From JAAYUD01 sp041907665 (GTDB taxonomy: Bacteria; Bacteroidota; Bacteroidia; Bacteroidales; Bacteroidaceae): a stretch of 64,000 nucleotides of DNA. A program made the translations under genes and the position numbers. This document shows positions 51,840-59,713 of this stretch, in pieces. Numbering within the stretch: position 1 is the first letter of the stretch; the number at the start of each line of letters is the position of its first letter. Location of the stretch: NCBI GenBank assembly GCA_041907665.1, contig JAYRGW010000008.1, forward strand, positions 1-64,000, written 5' to 3'. Below the pieces are notes generated by a model. That model was given only the letters and a program-made list of their open reading frames with translations. It did not search any database and was not told where the DNA came from.

Positions 51840-53063
51840 ATGAAAATAGTGAAAACAAAAGATGGACGTTCCTACTTATATCCATTTATATTAGTAACGT
51901 CGCTATTTTTTTTGTGGGGGTTCGCCCACAGTATTTTAGATGTATTGAACAAAGACTTCCAGATAGTCTTTCAAATGACTAAAGCCAAATCGGCCTTAGT
52001 GCAAATGATGGTGTATGGAGGATACTTCTTAATGGCTTTACCCGCGGGATATATAACAAGAAAAATGGGCTATCGCAAAGGCGTCATTATAGGGTTATTG
52101 CTTTATGCTTTCGGAGCTTTTCTATTTATACCAGGTAGCAAACTAGAATCTTTTCCCTTTTTTCTTCTGTGTTTGTTCATTATAGGATGTGGCCTTACCT
52201 GTTTGGAAACAGCAGCAAACCCGTATATTACAGTATTGGGAGATTCTAAATATGGTTCAAGCCGATTAAATTTTGCTCAAGCATTCAATGGATTTGGCTG
52301 GATATGTGGTCCGTTGGCTGGTAGTCTTATCATCTTATCCGATTCTACAAATATAGACAATCTAGCAATTCCTTATATGGGAATTGGCATTGCAGTTTTG
52401 GTCGTAGCCCTTCTCTTTGTATGTGTCAAACTTCCTGAAATAAAAGAGGATGAAGAAGATAACGATATACATATATCAAATGAAGCTACAAATTATAGTT
52501 TATGGCAACATCCACATTTTGTCTTTGGCCTATTCGCCTTATTCCTATACGTAGCTGCGCAAACAGGAATCAACAGTTTCTTTATCAATTACGCTACCGA
52601 ATCGACTATTTCTTTTAGCCCGAAAGAGGCTGGATTGCTACTCTCATTTGGCGGTATGGGATTATTCATGATTGGTCGTTTCATTGGTAGCTGGTTATTA
52701 AGCCTAATCAAAGCCTCTACCCTACTTTTTATTTTTTCCATTGGCGCATTCATTTGTATGATATTGGTAATTATAAATGCCGGATGGGTTTCACTCATTG
52801 CACTTTTCACCTGTTACCTTTTCGAATCGATAATGTTTCCTACTATTTTCTCCATGTCTATCAGAAGCTTGGGCAAAAATACCAAACAAGCATCATCTTT
52901 CCTCATTATGTCTATTGTAGGAGGAGCCATAGCTCCATGGCTGATGGGATTAATAGGAGAAAAATCTACCAGCATCGGATTTATTATACCACTTCTTTGC
53001 TTTATCATTATTGGTGCTTACGCCTACAAATATCCCCAATTAATAGCAAAACACAATAAATAG
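51840..53063 (+). CDS. fucP: L-fucose:H+ symporter
   Basis: 407 residues, major facilitator superfamily with 12 predicted membrane helices. FucP marks include FFLWGFAHSILDVLNKDFQ near the N-terminus (with the sugar/proton Asp), MALPAGYITRKMGYRKGVI, LETAANPYITVLG (conserved Glu near 125) and LNFAQAFNGFGWICGP. It brings L-fucose, for example released from host glycans, across the inner membrane and supplies Fkp, whose gene is just upstream (7-bp gap). A weak promoter box for gmd follows. Confidence 0.95.
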   Translation: MKIVKTKDGRSYLYPFILVTSLFFLWGFAHSILDVLNKDFQIVFQMTKAKSALVQMMVYGGYFLMALPAGYITRKMGYRKGVIIGLLLYAFGAFLFIPGSKLESFPFFLLCLFIIGCGLTCLETAANPYITVLGDSKYGSSRLNFAQAFNGFGWICGPLAGSLIILSDSTNIDNLAIPYMGIGIAVLVVALLFVCVKLPEIKEDEEDNDIHISNEATNYSLWQHPHFVFGLFALFLYVAAQTGINSFFINYATESTISFSPKEAGLLLSFGGMGLFMIGRFIGSWLLSLIKASTLLFIFSIGAFICMILVIINAGWVSLIALFTCYLFESIMFPTIFSMSIRSLGKNTKQASSFLIMSIVGGAIAPWLMGLIGEKSTSIGFIIPLLCFIIIGAYAYKYPQLIAKHNK

Positions 53064-53088
53064 ACCATTATATGTGCAAAGTTTTTAC

Positions 53089-53096
53089 TACATTTG
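53089..53096 (+). promoter_or_regulatory. -7 box of gmd
   Basis: TACATTTG matches TAnnTTTG. It lies 24 nt before ATG 53121 and overlaps the TTG at 53094 that would otherwise be an upstream start, so gmd-fcl may be a separate transcript. Confidence 0.5.
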
Positions 53097-53120
53097 CAAG
53101 AACTTATTAAAGAAAAAAAC

Positions 53121-54224
53121 ATGAAAAAGAAAATCGCATTAATTACTGGTATTACCGGACAAGACGGTTCATTCCTTGCAGAATTTCTATTAAATAAAGA
53201 TTACGAAGTTCATGGCACGCTTCGCCGTTCATCATCTTTCAATACAGGAAGAATAGAACATCTTTACCTCGATGAATGGGTACGGGATATGAAAAGAAAC
53301 CGTCAGGTAAACCTGCATTATGCAGATATGACGGATTCAAGTTCTCTGATTCGTCTTATTCAAGAAATACAGCCTGACGAAATATACAATCTTGCTGCAC
53401 AAAGCCACGTTAAAGTAAGCTTCGATGTTCCCGAATACACAGCCGAAACAGACGCGACAGGTACACTTCGACTGCTCGAAGCAGTCAAGATGCTAGGTCT
53501 TACCGAAAAGACACGTATCTATCAAGCTTCCACTTCCGAACTATTCGGCTTGGTACAAGAAATACCCCAAAAAGAAACGACGCCATTTTATCCGCGTTCA
53601 CCATACGGTGTAGCCAAACTATATGGATATTGGATCGTTAAGAACTACCGAGAGAGTTACAATATGTTTGCCGTTAACGGTATTCTTTTCAATCACGAGA
53701 GTGAACGTCGCGGTGAAACTTTTGTTACTCGCAAAATCACACTAGCAGTAGCCCGTATTGCACTTGGCTATCAAGATAAACTATACTTAGGAAATTTGGA
53801 TTCGTTAAGAGATTGGGGATATGCCAAAGACTATGTAGAATGTATGTGGCTCATGCTGCAACACGATAAACCCGAAGATTTCGTGATTGCTACGGGAGAA
53901 AATCATTCTGTTCGCGAATTTACGACTCTTGCTTTTAAAGAAGCAGGTATTGAACTCCGCTGGGAAGGAGAAGGTGTTGATGAGAAAGGTATTGATACGA
54001 AAACAGATAAAGTATTGGTCGAAGTAGATAAAAAATATTTCCGCCCTGCAGAAGTAGAACAATTGCTTGGCGACCCTAGCAAGGCAAAGAAAGTATTGGG
54101 CTGGAATCCGCAAACGACTTCCTTTCCTGAATTAGTAAAAATAATGGTTGAACACGACTTGAAATTTGCAAAGAAGCTACATCTGAAGGCAGAATTGGAC
54201 AAACAAGACGGAACATTTATGTAA
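53121..54224 (+). CDS. gmd: GDP-mannose 4,6-dehydratase
   Basis: 367 residues from ATG 53121; the in-frame TTG at 53094 falls in the -7 box and is not used. NADP motif ITGITGQDGSFLAEFLL, the ASTSELFG segment with the catalytic Thr/Ser and Glu, YGVAKLYGYWIVKNYRE with the Tyr-x3-Lys pair, and FNHESERRGETFVTRKI are the signature of Gmd. It makes GDP-4-keto-6-deoxymannose, first step of de novo GDP-L-fucose. It lies 9 bp upstream of fcl. Confidence 0.97.
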   Translation: MKKKIALITGITGQDGSFLAEFLLNKDYEVHGTLRRSSSFNTGRIEHLYLDEWVRDMKRNRQVNLHYADMTDSSSLIRLIQEIQPDEIYNLAAQSHVKVSFDVPEYTAETDATGTLRLLEAVKMLGLTEKTRIYQASTSELFGLVQEIPQKETTPFYPRSPYGVAKLYGYWIVKNYRESYNMFAVNGILFNHESERRGETFVTRKITLAVARIALGYQDKLYLGNLDSLRDWGYAKDYVECMWLMLQHDKPEDFVIATGENHSVREFTTLAFKEAGIELRWEGEGVDEKGIDTKTDKVLVEVDKKYFRPAEVEQLLGDPSKAKKVLGWNPQTTSFPELVKIMVEHDLKFAKKLHLKAELDKQDGTFM

Positions 54225-54233
54225 AAGCAAGAA

Positions 54234-55358
54234 ATGGAAAAGAATTCAAAAATATATGTTGCCGGACATCATGGGTTGGTAGGAAGCGCTATCTGGAAAA
54301 TACTCGAAGACAAAGGATACACCAATTTGGTGGGCCGTACTCACAAAGAATTGGATTTGCTTGATAGTATAGCAGTCAAACATTTTTTTGATGAAGAACA
54401 ACCCGAATACGTTATTCTAGCTGCGGCTTTTGTAGGAGGTATTATGGCTAATAGCATATATCGTGCAGATTTTATCTATCGTAACCTACAAATCCAGCAG
54501 AATGTTATCGGAGAAAGTTTCCGTCACAATATAAAGAAGTTGCTTTTCTTGGGTAGCACGTGCATTTATCCTAAGAATGCTCCACAACCGATGAAAGAAG
54601 ACGCGCTACTCACCTCTCCTCTCGAATACACAAATGAGCCGTATGCTATTGCCAAAATAGCAGGACTCAAGATGTGCGAAAGCTTTAATATGGAGTATGG
54701 CACCAACTACATTGCTGTGATGCCTACCAATCTATATGGACCAAACGACAACTTCGATTTGGTAACCAGTCATGTCATGCCGGCCATGATTCGAAAGATG
54801 ATTCTCGCCGATGCTTTACACCGTGACGATTGGAAACTTATTCGCAAAGATCTCAATAAACTTCCGGTAAAAGAAGTAAATGGAAGTTCTTCTAAAGAGG
54901 CAATAACAGAGATGATGAAACAGTATGGCATATTCAACGACAAGTTAGTACTATGGGGAACGGGCAAACCACTTCGTGAATTCTTGTGGAGTGAGGAAAT
55001 GGCAGATGCTTCTGTATATGTACTCGAACATGTAGACTACAAAGACCTGAACGGGCTACCAGAACACATGCAAGCTAAAACAACGTTGCAACTCCATGAA
55101 GAAAAATACCAAATACCTGAAGTTCGCAATTGCCATATCAATGTGGGTACAGGAAAAGAACTGACTATCGCCGAATTGGCAGAACTCATCAAAAAGACAA
55201 TCGGATATGAAGGCTGCATAGAATGGGATGATACCAAACCGGATGGTACAATGCGCAAATTGATTGACGTATCCAAACTGCATCATTTAGGATGGCACCA
55301 CAAAATAGAAATAAGCGAAGGTGTACAGAAGTTGGTAGATTGGTATCAAAAAAACTAG
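54234..55358 (+). CDS. fcl: GDP-L-fucose synthase
   Basis: 374 residues. The N-terminal motif VAGHHGLVGSAIW binds NADP. LGSTCIYPKNAPQPMKEDALLTS and YAIAKIAGLKMCESFN (catalytic Tyr-x3-Lys) and the VMPTNLYGPNDNF segment identify the epimerase-reductase Fcl/WcaG. It converts the Gmd product to GDP-L-fucose. About 50 residues longer than E. coli Fcl, through an insert near residues 195-235 that is usual in Bacteroidales. It ends at a strong terminator. Confidence 0.97.
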   Translation: MEKNSKIYVAGHHGLVGSAIWKILEDKGYTNLVGRTHKELDLLDSIAVKHFFDEEQPEYVILAAAFVGGIMANSIYRADFIYRNLQIQQNVIGESFRHNIKKLLFLGSTCIYPKNAPQPMKEDALLTSPLEYTNEPYAIAKIAGLKMCESFNMEYGTNYIAVMPTNLYGPNDNFDLVTSHVMPAMIRKMILADALHRDDWKLIRKDLNKLPVKEVNGSSSKEAITEMMKQYGIFNDKLVLWGTGKPLREFLWSEEMADASVYVLEHVDYKDLNGLPEHMQAKTTLQLHEEKYQIPEVRNCHINVGTGKELTIAELAELIKKTIGYEGCIEWDDTKPDGTMRKLIDVSKLHHLGWHHKIEISEGVQKLVDWYQKN

Positions 55359-55374
55359 AATATTTTCAAACGAT

Positions 55375-55411
55375 AATAAAAGTGTGTTCCTAAACACACT
55401 TTTATTGTTTT
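55375..55411 (+). terminator. Terminator of gmd-fcl
   Basis: AATAAAAGTGTGTT (55375-55388) and AACACACTTTTATT (55393-55406) form a perfect 14-bp stem with CCTA loop, followed by GTTTT. Confidence 0.85.
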
Positions 55412-55430
55412 ATATCTGCCCTAAATGTTG

Positions 55431-55438
55431 TATTTTTG
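55431..55438 (+). promoter_or_regulatory. -7 box of the C1 peptidase gene
   Basis: TATTTTTG matches TAnnTTTG, 30 nt before ATG 55469. Confidence 0.5.
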
Positions 55439-55468
55439 TAACCAAACCCATTAAATAATGAAATTATA

Positions 55469-56863
55469 ATGAAACGAACTATTTTACTTAGCTTGGTTTT
55501 GATAGCGTTCGTATGCCCAATCGCTTTTGGACAGAAAAGCATTGACGAAACAACTCTTAACCAAATAAAGAAGTCATACAAAAACGATGTAACAGACAAA
55601 GCTATTCGTAATGCGATAGGCAACTGTGATCTGAAATCTTTGGCAACAAACGAAGAGAATCAGAATTCTATTGACACTCATTTTTCTATTGAACTCGACT
55701 CGAAAGGTATAACCGACCAAAAACAATCAGGAAGATGCTGGTTATTCAGTGGATTAAATACGATGCGTGCCAAAGTCATTGCCAAATATCATCCAGATAG
55801 TTTCGAATTCTCTCAGATATATCTTTCGTTCTACGATTTATTAGAAAAATCGAATATATTCTTGGAACGAATCATCGAAACGGGCAAAAAGCCGATGGAT
55901 GATAAAACAGTAGATTGGCTTTTTCACAACGTGATAAATGATGGTGGCAACTTTACTGGCGTAGCCGATTTAATTGCAAAATACGGAGCAGTGCCTCGTG
56001 AGGCAATGCACGAAACAAAAAGCAGCAACAATACTTCCCAGATGAGTAGGATTTTGGAACTTAAGCTCCGTGAGTTTGCACTCCAACTACGCGAAGCTTC
56101 AACAAAAGGAACCAGTACATCTCAACTGGAAAAGCAAAAAGTAGAGATGCTCAAAACTATTTATCGAATACTTGTTCTAAACTTGGGAGTACCTCCCACA
56201 GACTTTGCATACACGATGAGAGATAGCAAAGGCAATATAATAGACAGCGGAACTTATACCCCAAAATCTTTTCGCGATAAATATATCGATAAAGATGCTT
56301 ATACCGACTATCTGATGATAATGAACGACCCAACTCGCCCCTATTACAAGAATTATCAGATAGACTATGACCGACATATCATTGAAGGAAAAGATTGGAC
56401 CTACGTTAACCTACCGATGGAAGATATTAAAGAGATGGCAATAACTTCGTTGAAAGATAGTACAATGATGTATTTCTCTTGCGATGTAGGCAAAGAACTC
56501 GATTCCAAACGTGGACTTCTTGATATGAACAATTACGACTATGCATCATTGCTCGGCATAACATTCAATATGGACAAGGCACAACGTATTCAAAGCTTAG
56601 CCAGCGGCTCTACACACGCCATGTGTCTTATGGCTGTAGACCTCAACAAAGAAGGGAAACCTACAAAATGGATGGTAGAGAATAGTTGGGGAGCTGATAG
56701 TGGATACAAAGGACATCTTATCATGACCGACTCCTGGCTGAATGAATACATGTTTCGTTTAGTTATTAAAAGCAAATATGCTAGTGCAAAGGCTCTCGAG
56801 ATAAATAAGCAGAAACCGATTAAGCTGCCCAGTTGGGATCCAATGTTCAAACAAGAAGAATAG
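55469..56863 (+). CDS. Exported C1-family peptidase (aminopeptidase C / bleomycin hydrolase type)
   Basis: 464 residues. QSGRCWLFSG with the catalytic Cys (about 90), SGSTHAMCLMAVDL with the His (about 386) and VENSWGADSGYKG with the Asn (about 409) form the papain-type triad in the layout of PepC/bleomycin hydrolase. Unlike the cytoplasmic members, it has a signal peptide (RTILLSLVLIAFVCPIAFGQ), so it is periplasmic or secreted. A role in trimming peptides outside the cytoplasm is inferred. It is monocistronic, ending before an array of palindromes. Confidence 0.92.
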   Translation: MKRTILLSLVLIAFVCPIAFGQKSIDETTLNQIKKSYKNDVTDKAIRNAIGNCDLKSLATNEENQNSIDTHFSIELDSKGITDQKQSGRCWLFSGLNTMRAKVIAKYHPDSFEFSQIYLSFYDLLEKSNIFLERIIETGKKPMDDKTVDWLFHNVINDGGNFTGVADLIAKYGAVPREAMHETKSSNNTSQMSRILELKLREFALQLREASTKGTSTSQLEKQKVEMLKTIYRILVLNLGVPPTDFAYTMRDSKGNIIDSGTYTPKSFRDKYIDKDAYTDYLMIMNDPTRPYYKNYQIDYDRHIIEGKDWTYVNLPMEDIKEMAITSLKDSTMMYFSCDVGKELDSKRGLLDMNNYDYASLLGITFNMDKAQRIQSLASGSTHAMCLMAVDLNKEGKPTKWMVENSWGADSGYKGHLIMTDSWLNEYMFRLVIKSKYASAKALEINKQKPIKLPSWDPMFKQEE

Positions 56864-56931
56864 TAGAACTTAGCTTAATGCATTCTTGAAATTCCAATAA
56901 AAGAAAAAAGTTTTCATCCTTATATCGCTTG

Positions 56932-57011
56932 CGACTCACGCACGTGAGTCGGAAAAAACATAAGTACGAAACTTGCGACTCACGAGCGTGAGTCGCAAGT
57001 TTCGTACTTAT
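56932..57011. repeat. Two related palindromes (REP-like intergenic element)
   Basis: CGACTCACG-CA-CGTGAGTCG (56932-56951) is followed by a perfect 25-bp inverted repeat around AG (56960-56984 with 56987-57011) whose centre is the same CGACTCACG-NN-CGTGAGTCG motif, extended outward by ATAAGTACGAAACTTG. It lies between the convergent C1 peptidase and DUF486 genes and has no T run on either side. Confidence 0.85.
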
Positions 57012-57040
57012 CTAATATTTGTGAGTTCTATAATAAATTT

Positions 57041-57409
57041 CTATTTCATAAATGCAAAGTACACTGCCATGATCAAGCAAAAACAAGCAGCTAAATGATT
57101 CCAATGAAAAGATTGATTGCCAAACACAAAAGAAGTGATACCGGCAAACACGATCAATGTAATACACTCTTGCAAGACCTTTAGCTGAACTAAAGAAAAA
57201 GGACCACCATTGCCTATATATCCCATACGATTGGCCGGTATAGAAAAACAATATTCAATAAAAGCAATTCCCCACGACATCAGAATAATCAAAATAAGCG
57301 GCCAATGTGTCGTTATTTTCATTTCTTGTAACTTGAGATGACCATACCATGCAAAAGTCATAAACGCATTTGAAACCACCAGCAATAAAACAGTATATAA
57401 AGACTTCAT
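57041..57409 (-). CDS. DUF486 (DMT-superfamily) small membrane protein
   Basis: 122 residues from ATG 57409, chosen over an upstream in-frame start because the -7 box lies at 57441-57434. Four predicted helices, with family marks NAFMTFAWYGHLK, FIEYCFSIPANRMGY and LKVLQECITLIVFAGITSF. These are four-helix relatives of drug/metabolite transporters with no known substrate. It stands alone and converges with the C1 peptidase gene. Confidence 0.88.
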   Translation of the reverse strand: MKSLYTVLLLVVSNAFMTFAWYGHLKLQEMKITTHWPLILIILMSWGIAFIEYCFSIPANRMGYIGNGGPFSLVQLKVLQECITLIVFAGITSFVFGNQSFHWNHLAACFCLIMAVYFAFMK

Positions 57410-57433
57410 ATCATCATTCTTATAAAAACTCGG

Positions 57434-57466
57434 CAAAGATACTAAATTCAAATACTATAAAGCAAA
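57434..57466 (-). promoter_or_regulatory. Promoter of the DUF486 gene
   Basis: On the minus strand TTTG (57466-57463) and TATCTTTG (57441-57434) are separated by 21 bp; leader about 20 nt. Confidence 0.6.
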
Positions 57467-57491
57467 TAAATAGGCAGCATAAAAAGACAGA

Positions 57492-57528
57492 AATAAAAAG
57501 AGAGAATCATGTTAAACACGATCCTCTC
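57492..57528 (-). terminator. Terminator of the NagB-LmbE gene
   Basis: On the minus strand GAGAGGATCGTG (57528-57517) pairs with CATGATTCTCTC (57511-57500), 12 bp with two G-T pairs, followed by TTTTTATTT. Confidence 0.7.
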
Positions 57529-57588
57529 CATACTTAAAGTTTATTCTATGAATAATAGAATTCTTTTTTATGAACAGTATTCTTTTTT

Positions 57589-59580
57589 CTATAATGGCAT
57601 ATACTGAACAAATGCTTCCATTGCCTCGTAAGAAGCCAAGCCTAACTTATCATAGATAGATGCAGTATTGCGATTGCGATCTTCACTACGTTGCCAGAAC
57701 AAACGTTCGTCATTACCCAAGAATGGAGCACTTTCCATCTGAGACTGATGCTTAAGAATACTATTACGTTTAGCACGAAGTTCTTCAGGACTCAAAGGAA
57801 CTGCCATTTCAATGTTCTCAATTTCCCATTCAGCCCATGCGCCACGATACATCCATATACGACAGTCTTTCAACCATTCAGCTTTAGCTTCCTTTTCCAT
57901 ATCTATAGCGGCAAGTACAGCATTGGTACAAACTTTATGCGTTCCATGAGGATCGGCTAAATCTCCGGCAACGAAAATCTCTTGTGGTTTGATAGCCTGC
58001 AGCAATTCAAGTACAATCTTAACATCTTGTTCTCCTATCGGATTCTTTTCAATACGCCCTGTTTCATAAAAAGGCAAATCAAGGAAATGAACACGAGAGA
58101 GTGGTATTTTGTTATATGTACATGCTGTGCGAGCCTCACCACGACGAATAAGACCTTTGAAAGTCAATATATCCCGTGTATCGATATCCCCATCCTTCTT
58201 TTTATCCAAGAACTTACGAATTTCGGCATATTTATCTTTGATGACTTTATCGGCACTATCGTTAAATAACTGATTGAAGCCGTTAATGAAATGAAGAAAA
58301 CGAATAACTTCTTCATCACCGACAGCGATGTTACCCGAAGTTTCATAAGCCAAATGTACTTCGTGTTTTTGTTCTACCAAACGACGAATCGTACCACCCA
58401 TCGAAATAACATCATCATCGGGATGTGGAGAAAATACGATGATACGTTTAGGATATGGTTTAGCGCGCTCGGGACGATACGTATCATCGGCATTTGGTTT
58501 ACCACCAGGCCAGCCGGTAATGGTATGTTGCAGATCATTGAATATTTTGATATTCACGTTGTAAGCCGAACCGAACTTAGCCAAAAGTTCACTTAGTCCA
58601 TTTTCATTGTAATCACGATTGGTGAGCTTCAATATAGGTTTACCGGTCAGTTGACACAGCCAGACAATTGCACTACGAATAAGCTTATCATCCCAATCGC
58701 ATGAGGTAACCAACCAAGGGCGACGTATACGCGTCAGGTCATTAGCGGCAGAAAGATCTAATACGACATGAGCATTATTATGAGACTGTAAGTAAGAAGC
58801 CGGAATAGAATCATTCATTTCGCCTTCGACGCAGCGCTGTACCATTGCCGACTTTTCTTCTCCCCATGCCAAAAGATAAATCTTCTTGGCAGCAAGAATA
58901 GTAGAAACTCCCATTGTAATAGAACTGATAGGAGTATTCTCTATTTTACCGAATATCTTAGTCGCTTCGTTACGAGAGTCATTATCAAGTAAAATAAGTC
59001 GAGTAGTTGAATTGATACGAGAGCCGGGTTCGTTGAACGCAATATTTCCTACACGACCAATACCCAACAGCGCAATATCGATACCGCCAAAGCTTTCAAT
59101 ACGTTGCTCATAAAGGCGACAAGATTCATATATGTCAGTCTGTGCAATCGTTCCTTTGGGTGAGAATATATTCTGTTTGTCGATATCTACACGATCGAGA
59201 AACATCTCTTTCAAAGAATTCAGGTTACTGTTAACAGCATCGGCATTCAATGGGTAATATTCGTACATATTGAATACAATCACATTACTGAAGCTCAAGC
59301 CCTCTTTCTGATGCATGCGCACCAATTCGGCATACAGATTGCGCGGTGAGTTTCCACCGGGTAAAGCCATCACACAAAAACGTCCTTCCTTTTGTTTGTT
59401 ACGAATAGTTTGTGCTATTTCGAGCGCTACGTGTTGTGTTCCCTCCTCTATAGATGCATAAATATCTGTAGGGATCTTTTCCAATCGGGTCAATACCGAT
59501 TTCTCAAAAGCATTCTCTGGTCTATAATACTTAGGCGAGACATTTTTAAGAGTGATTTGAGAAGTAAGGTTTGTTTTCAT
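57589..59580 (-). CDS. NagB-like / PIG-L (LmbE) deacetylase fusion protein
   Basis: 663 residues from ATG 59580; an upstream in-frame start is not needed, as the MKTNLTSQITL start matches orthologues as I recall them. Residues 1-270 are a glucosamine-6-phosphate deaminase (NagB) fold (LPGGNSPRNLYAEL; GIGRVGNIAFNEPG). Residues 380-663 are a PIG-L/LmbE Zn-dependent N-deacetylase (VFSPHPDDDVISMGG; DPHGTH). In the NagB half, three residues known from E. coli are changed: D72 is Tyr106, D141 is Val177 and H143 is Asn179, while the Glu (E184) remains. Amino-sugar binding is likely, classic deamination doubtful. The fusion is a Bacteroidales feature. Confidence 0.9.
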   Translation of the reverse strand: MKTNLTSQITLKNVSPKYYRPENAFEKSVLTRLEKIPTDIYASIEEGTQHVALEIAQTIRNKQKEGRFCVMALPGGNSPRNLYAELVRMHQKEGLSFSNVIVFNMYEYYPLNADAVNSNLNSLKEMFLDRVDIDKQNIFSPKGTIAQTDIYESCRLYEQRIESFGGIDIALLGIGRVGNIAFNEPGSRINSTTRLILLDNDSRNEATKIFGKIENTPISSITMGVSTILAAKKIYLLAWGEEKSAMVQRCVEGEMNDSIPASYLQSHNNAHVVLDLSAANDLTRIRRPWLVTSCDWDDKLIRSAIVWLCQLTGKPILKLTNRDYNENGLSELLAKFGSAYNVNIKIFNDLQHTITGWPGGKPNADDTYRPERAKPYPKRIIVFSPHPDDDVISMGGTIRRLVEQKHEVHLAYETSGNIAVGDEEVIRFLHFINGFNQLFNDSADKVIKDKYAEIRKFLDKKKDGDIDTRDILTFKGLIRRGEARTACTYNKIPLSRVHFLDLPFYETGRIEKNPIGEQDVKIVLELLQAIKPQEIFVAGDLADPHGTHKVCTNAVLAAIDMEKEAKAEWLKDCRIWMYRGAWAEWEIENIEMAVPLSPEELRAKRNSILKHQSQMESAPFLGNDERLFWQRSEDRNRNTASIYDKLGLASYEAMEAFVQYMPL

Positions 59581-59656
59581 TACAGTAGATATATTTATAT
59601 TTATAAAATAAATTCTTTTCAATAAAAAAATTTGTTATTTATCCTATTTTGTCATG

Positions 59657-59693
59657 CAAAGTTAGTTATTACGAAATTAAAAAACTATTTTTG
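59657..59693. promoter_or_regulatory. Divergent -7 boxes of the NagB-LmbE and golvesin-domain genes
   Basis: TAACTTTG on the minus strand (59664-59657) faces the NagB-LmbE gene (leader about 73 nt), and TATTTTTG on the plus strand (59686-59693) faces the golvesin-domain gene. The plus box makes ATG 59714 the preferred start over the GTG at 59705. Confidence 0.55.
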
Positions 59694-59713
59694 CGACTAA
59701 AATAGTGTTATAT

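Noticed and set aside
53094..53120. TTG start of gmd
   Set aside because: It overlaps the TACATTTG -7 box; ATG 53121 gives the normal Gmd N-terminus.
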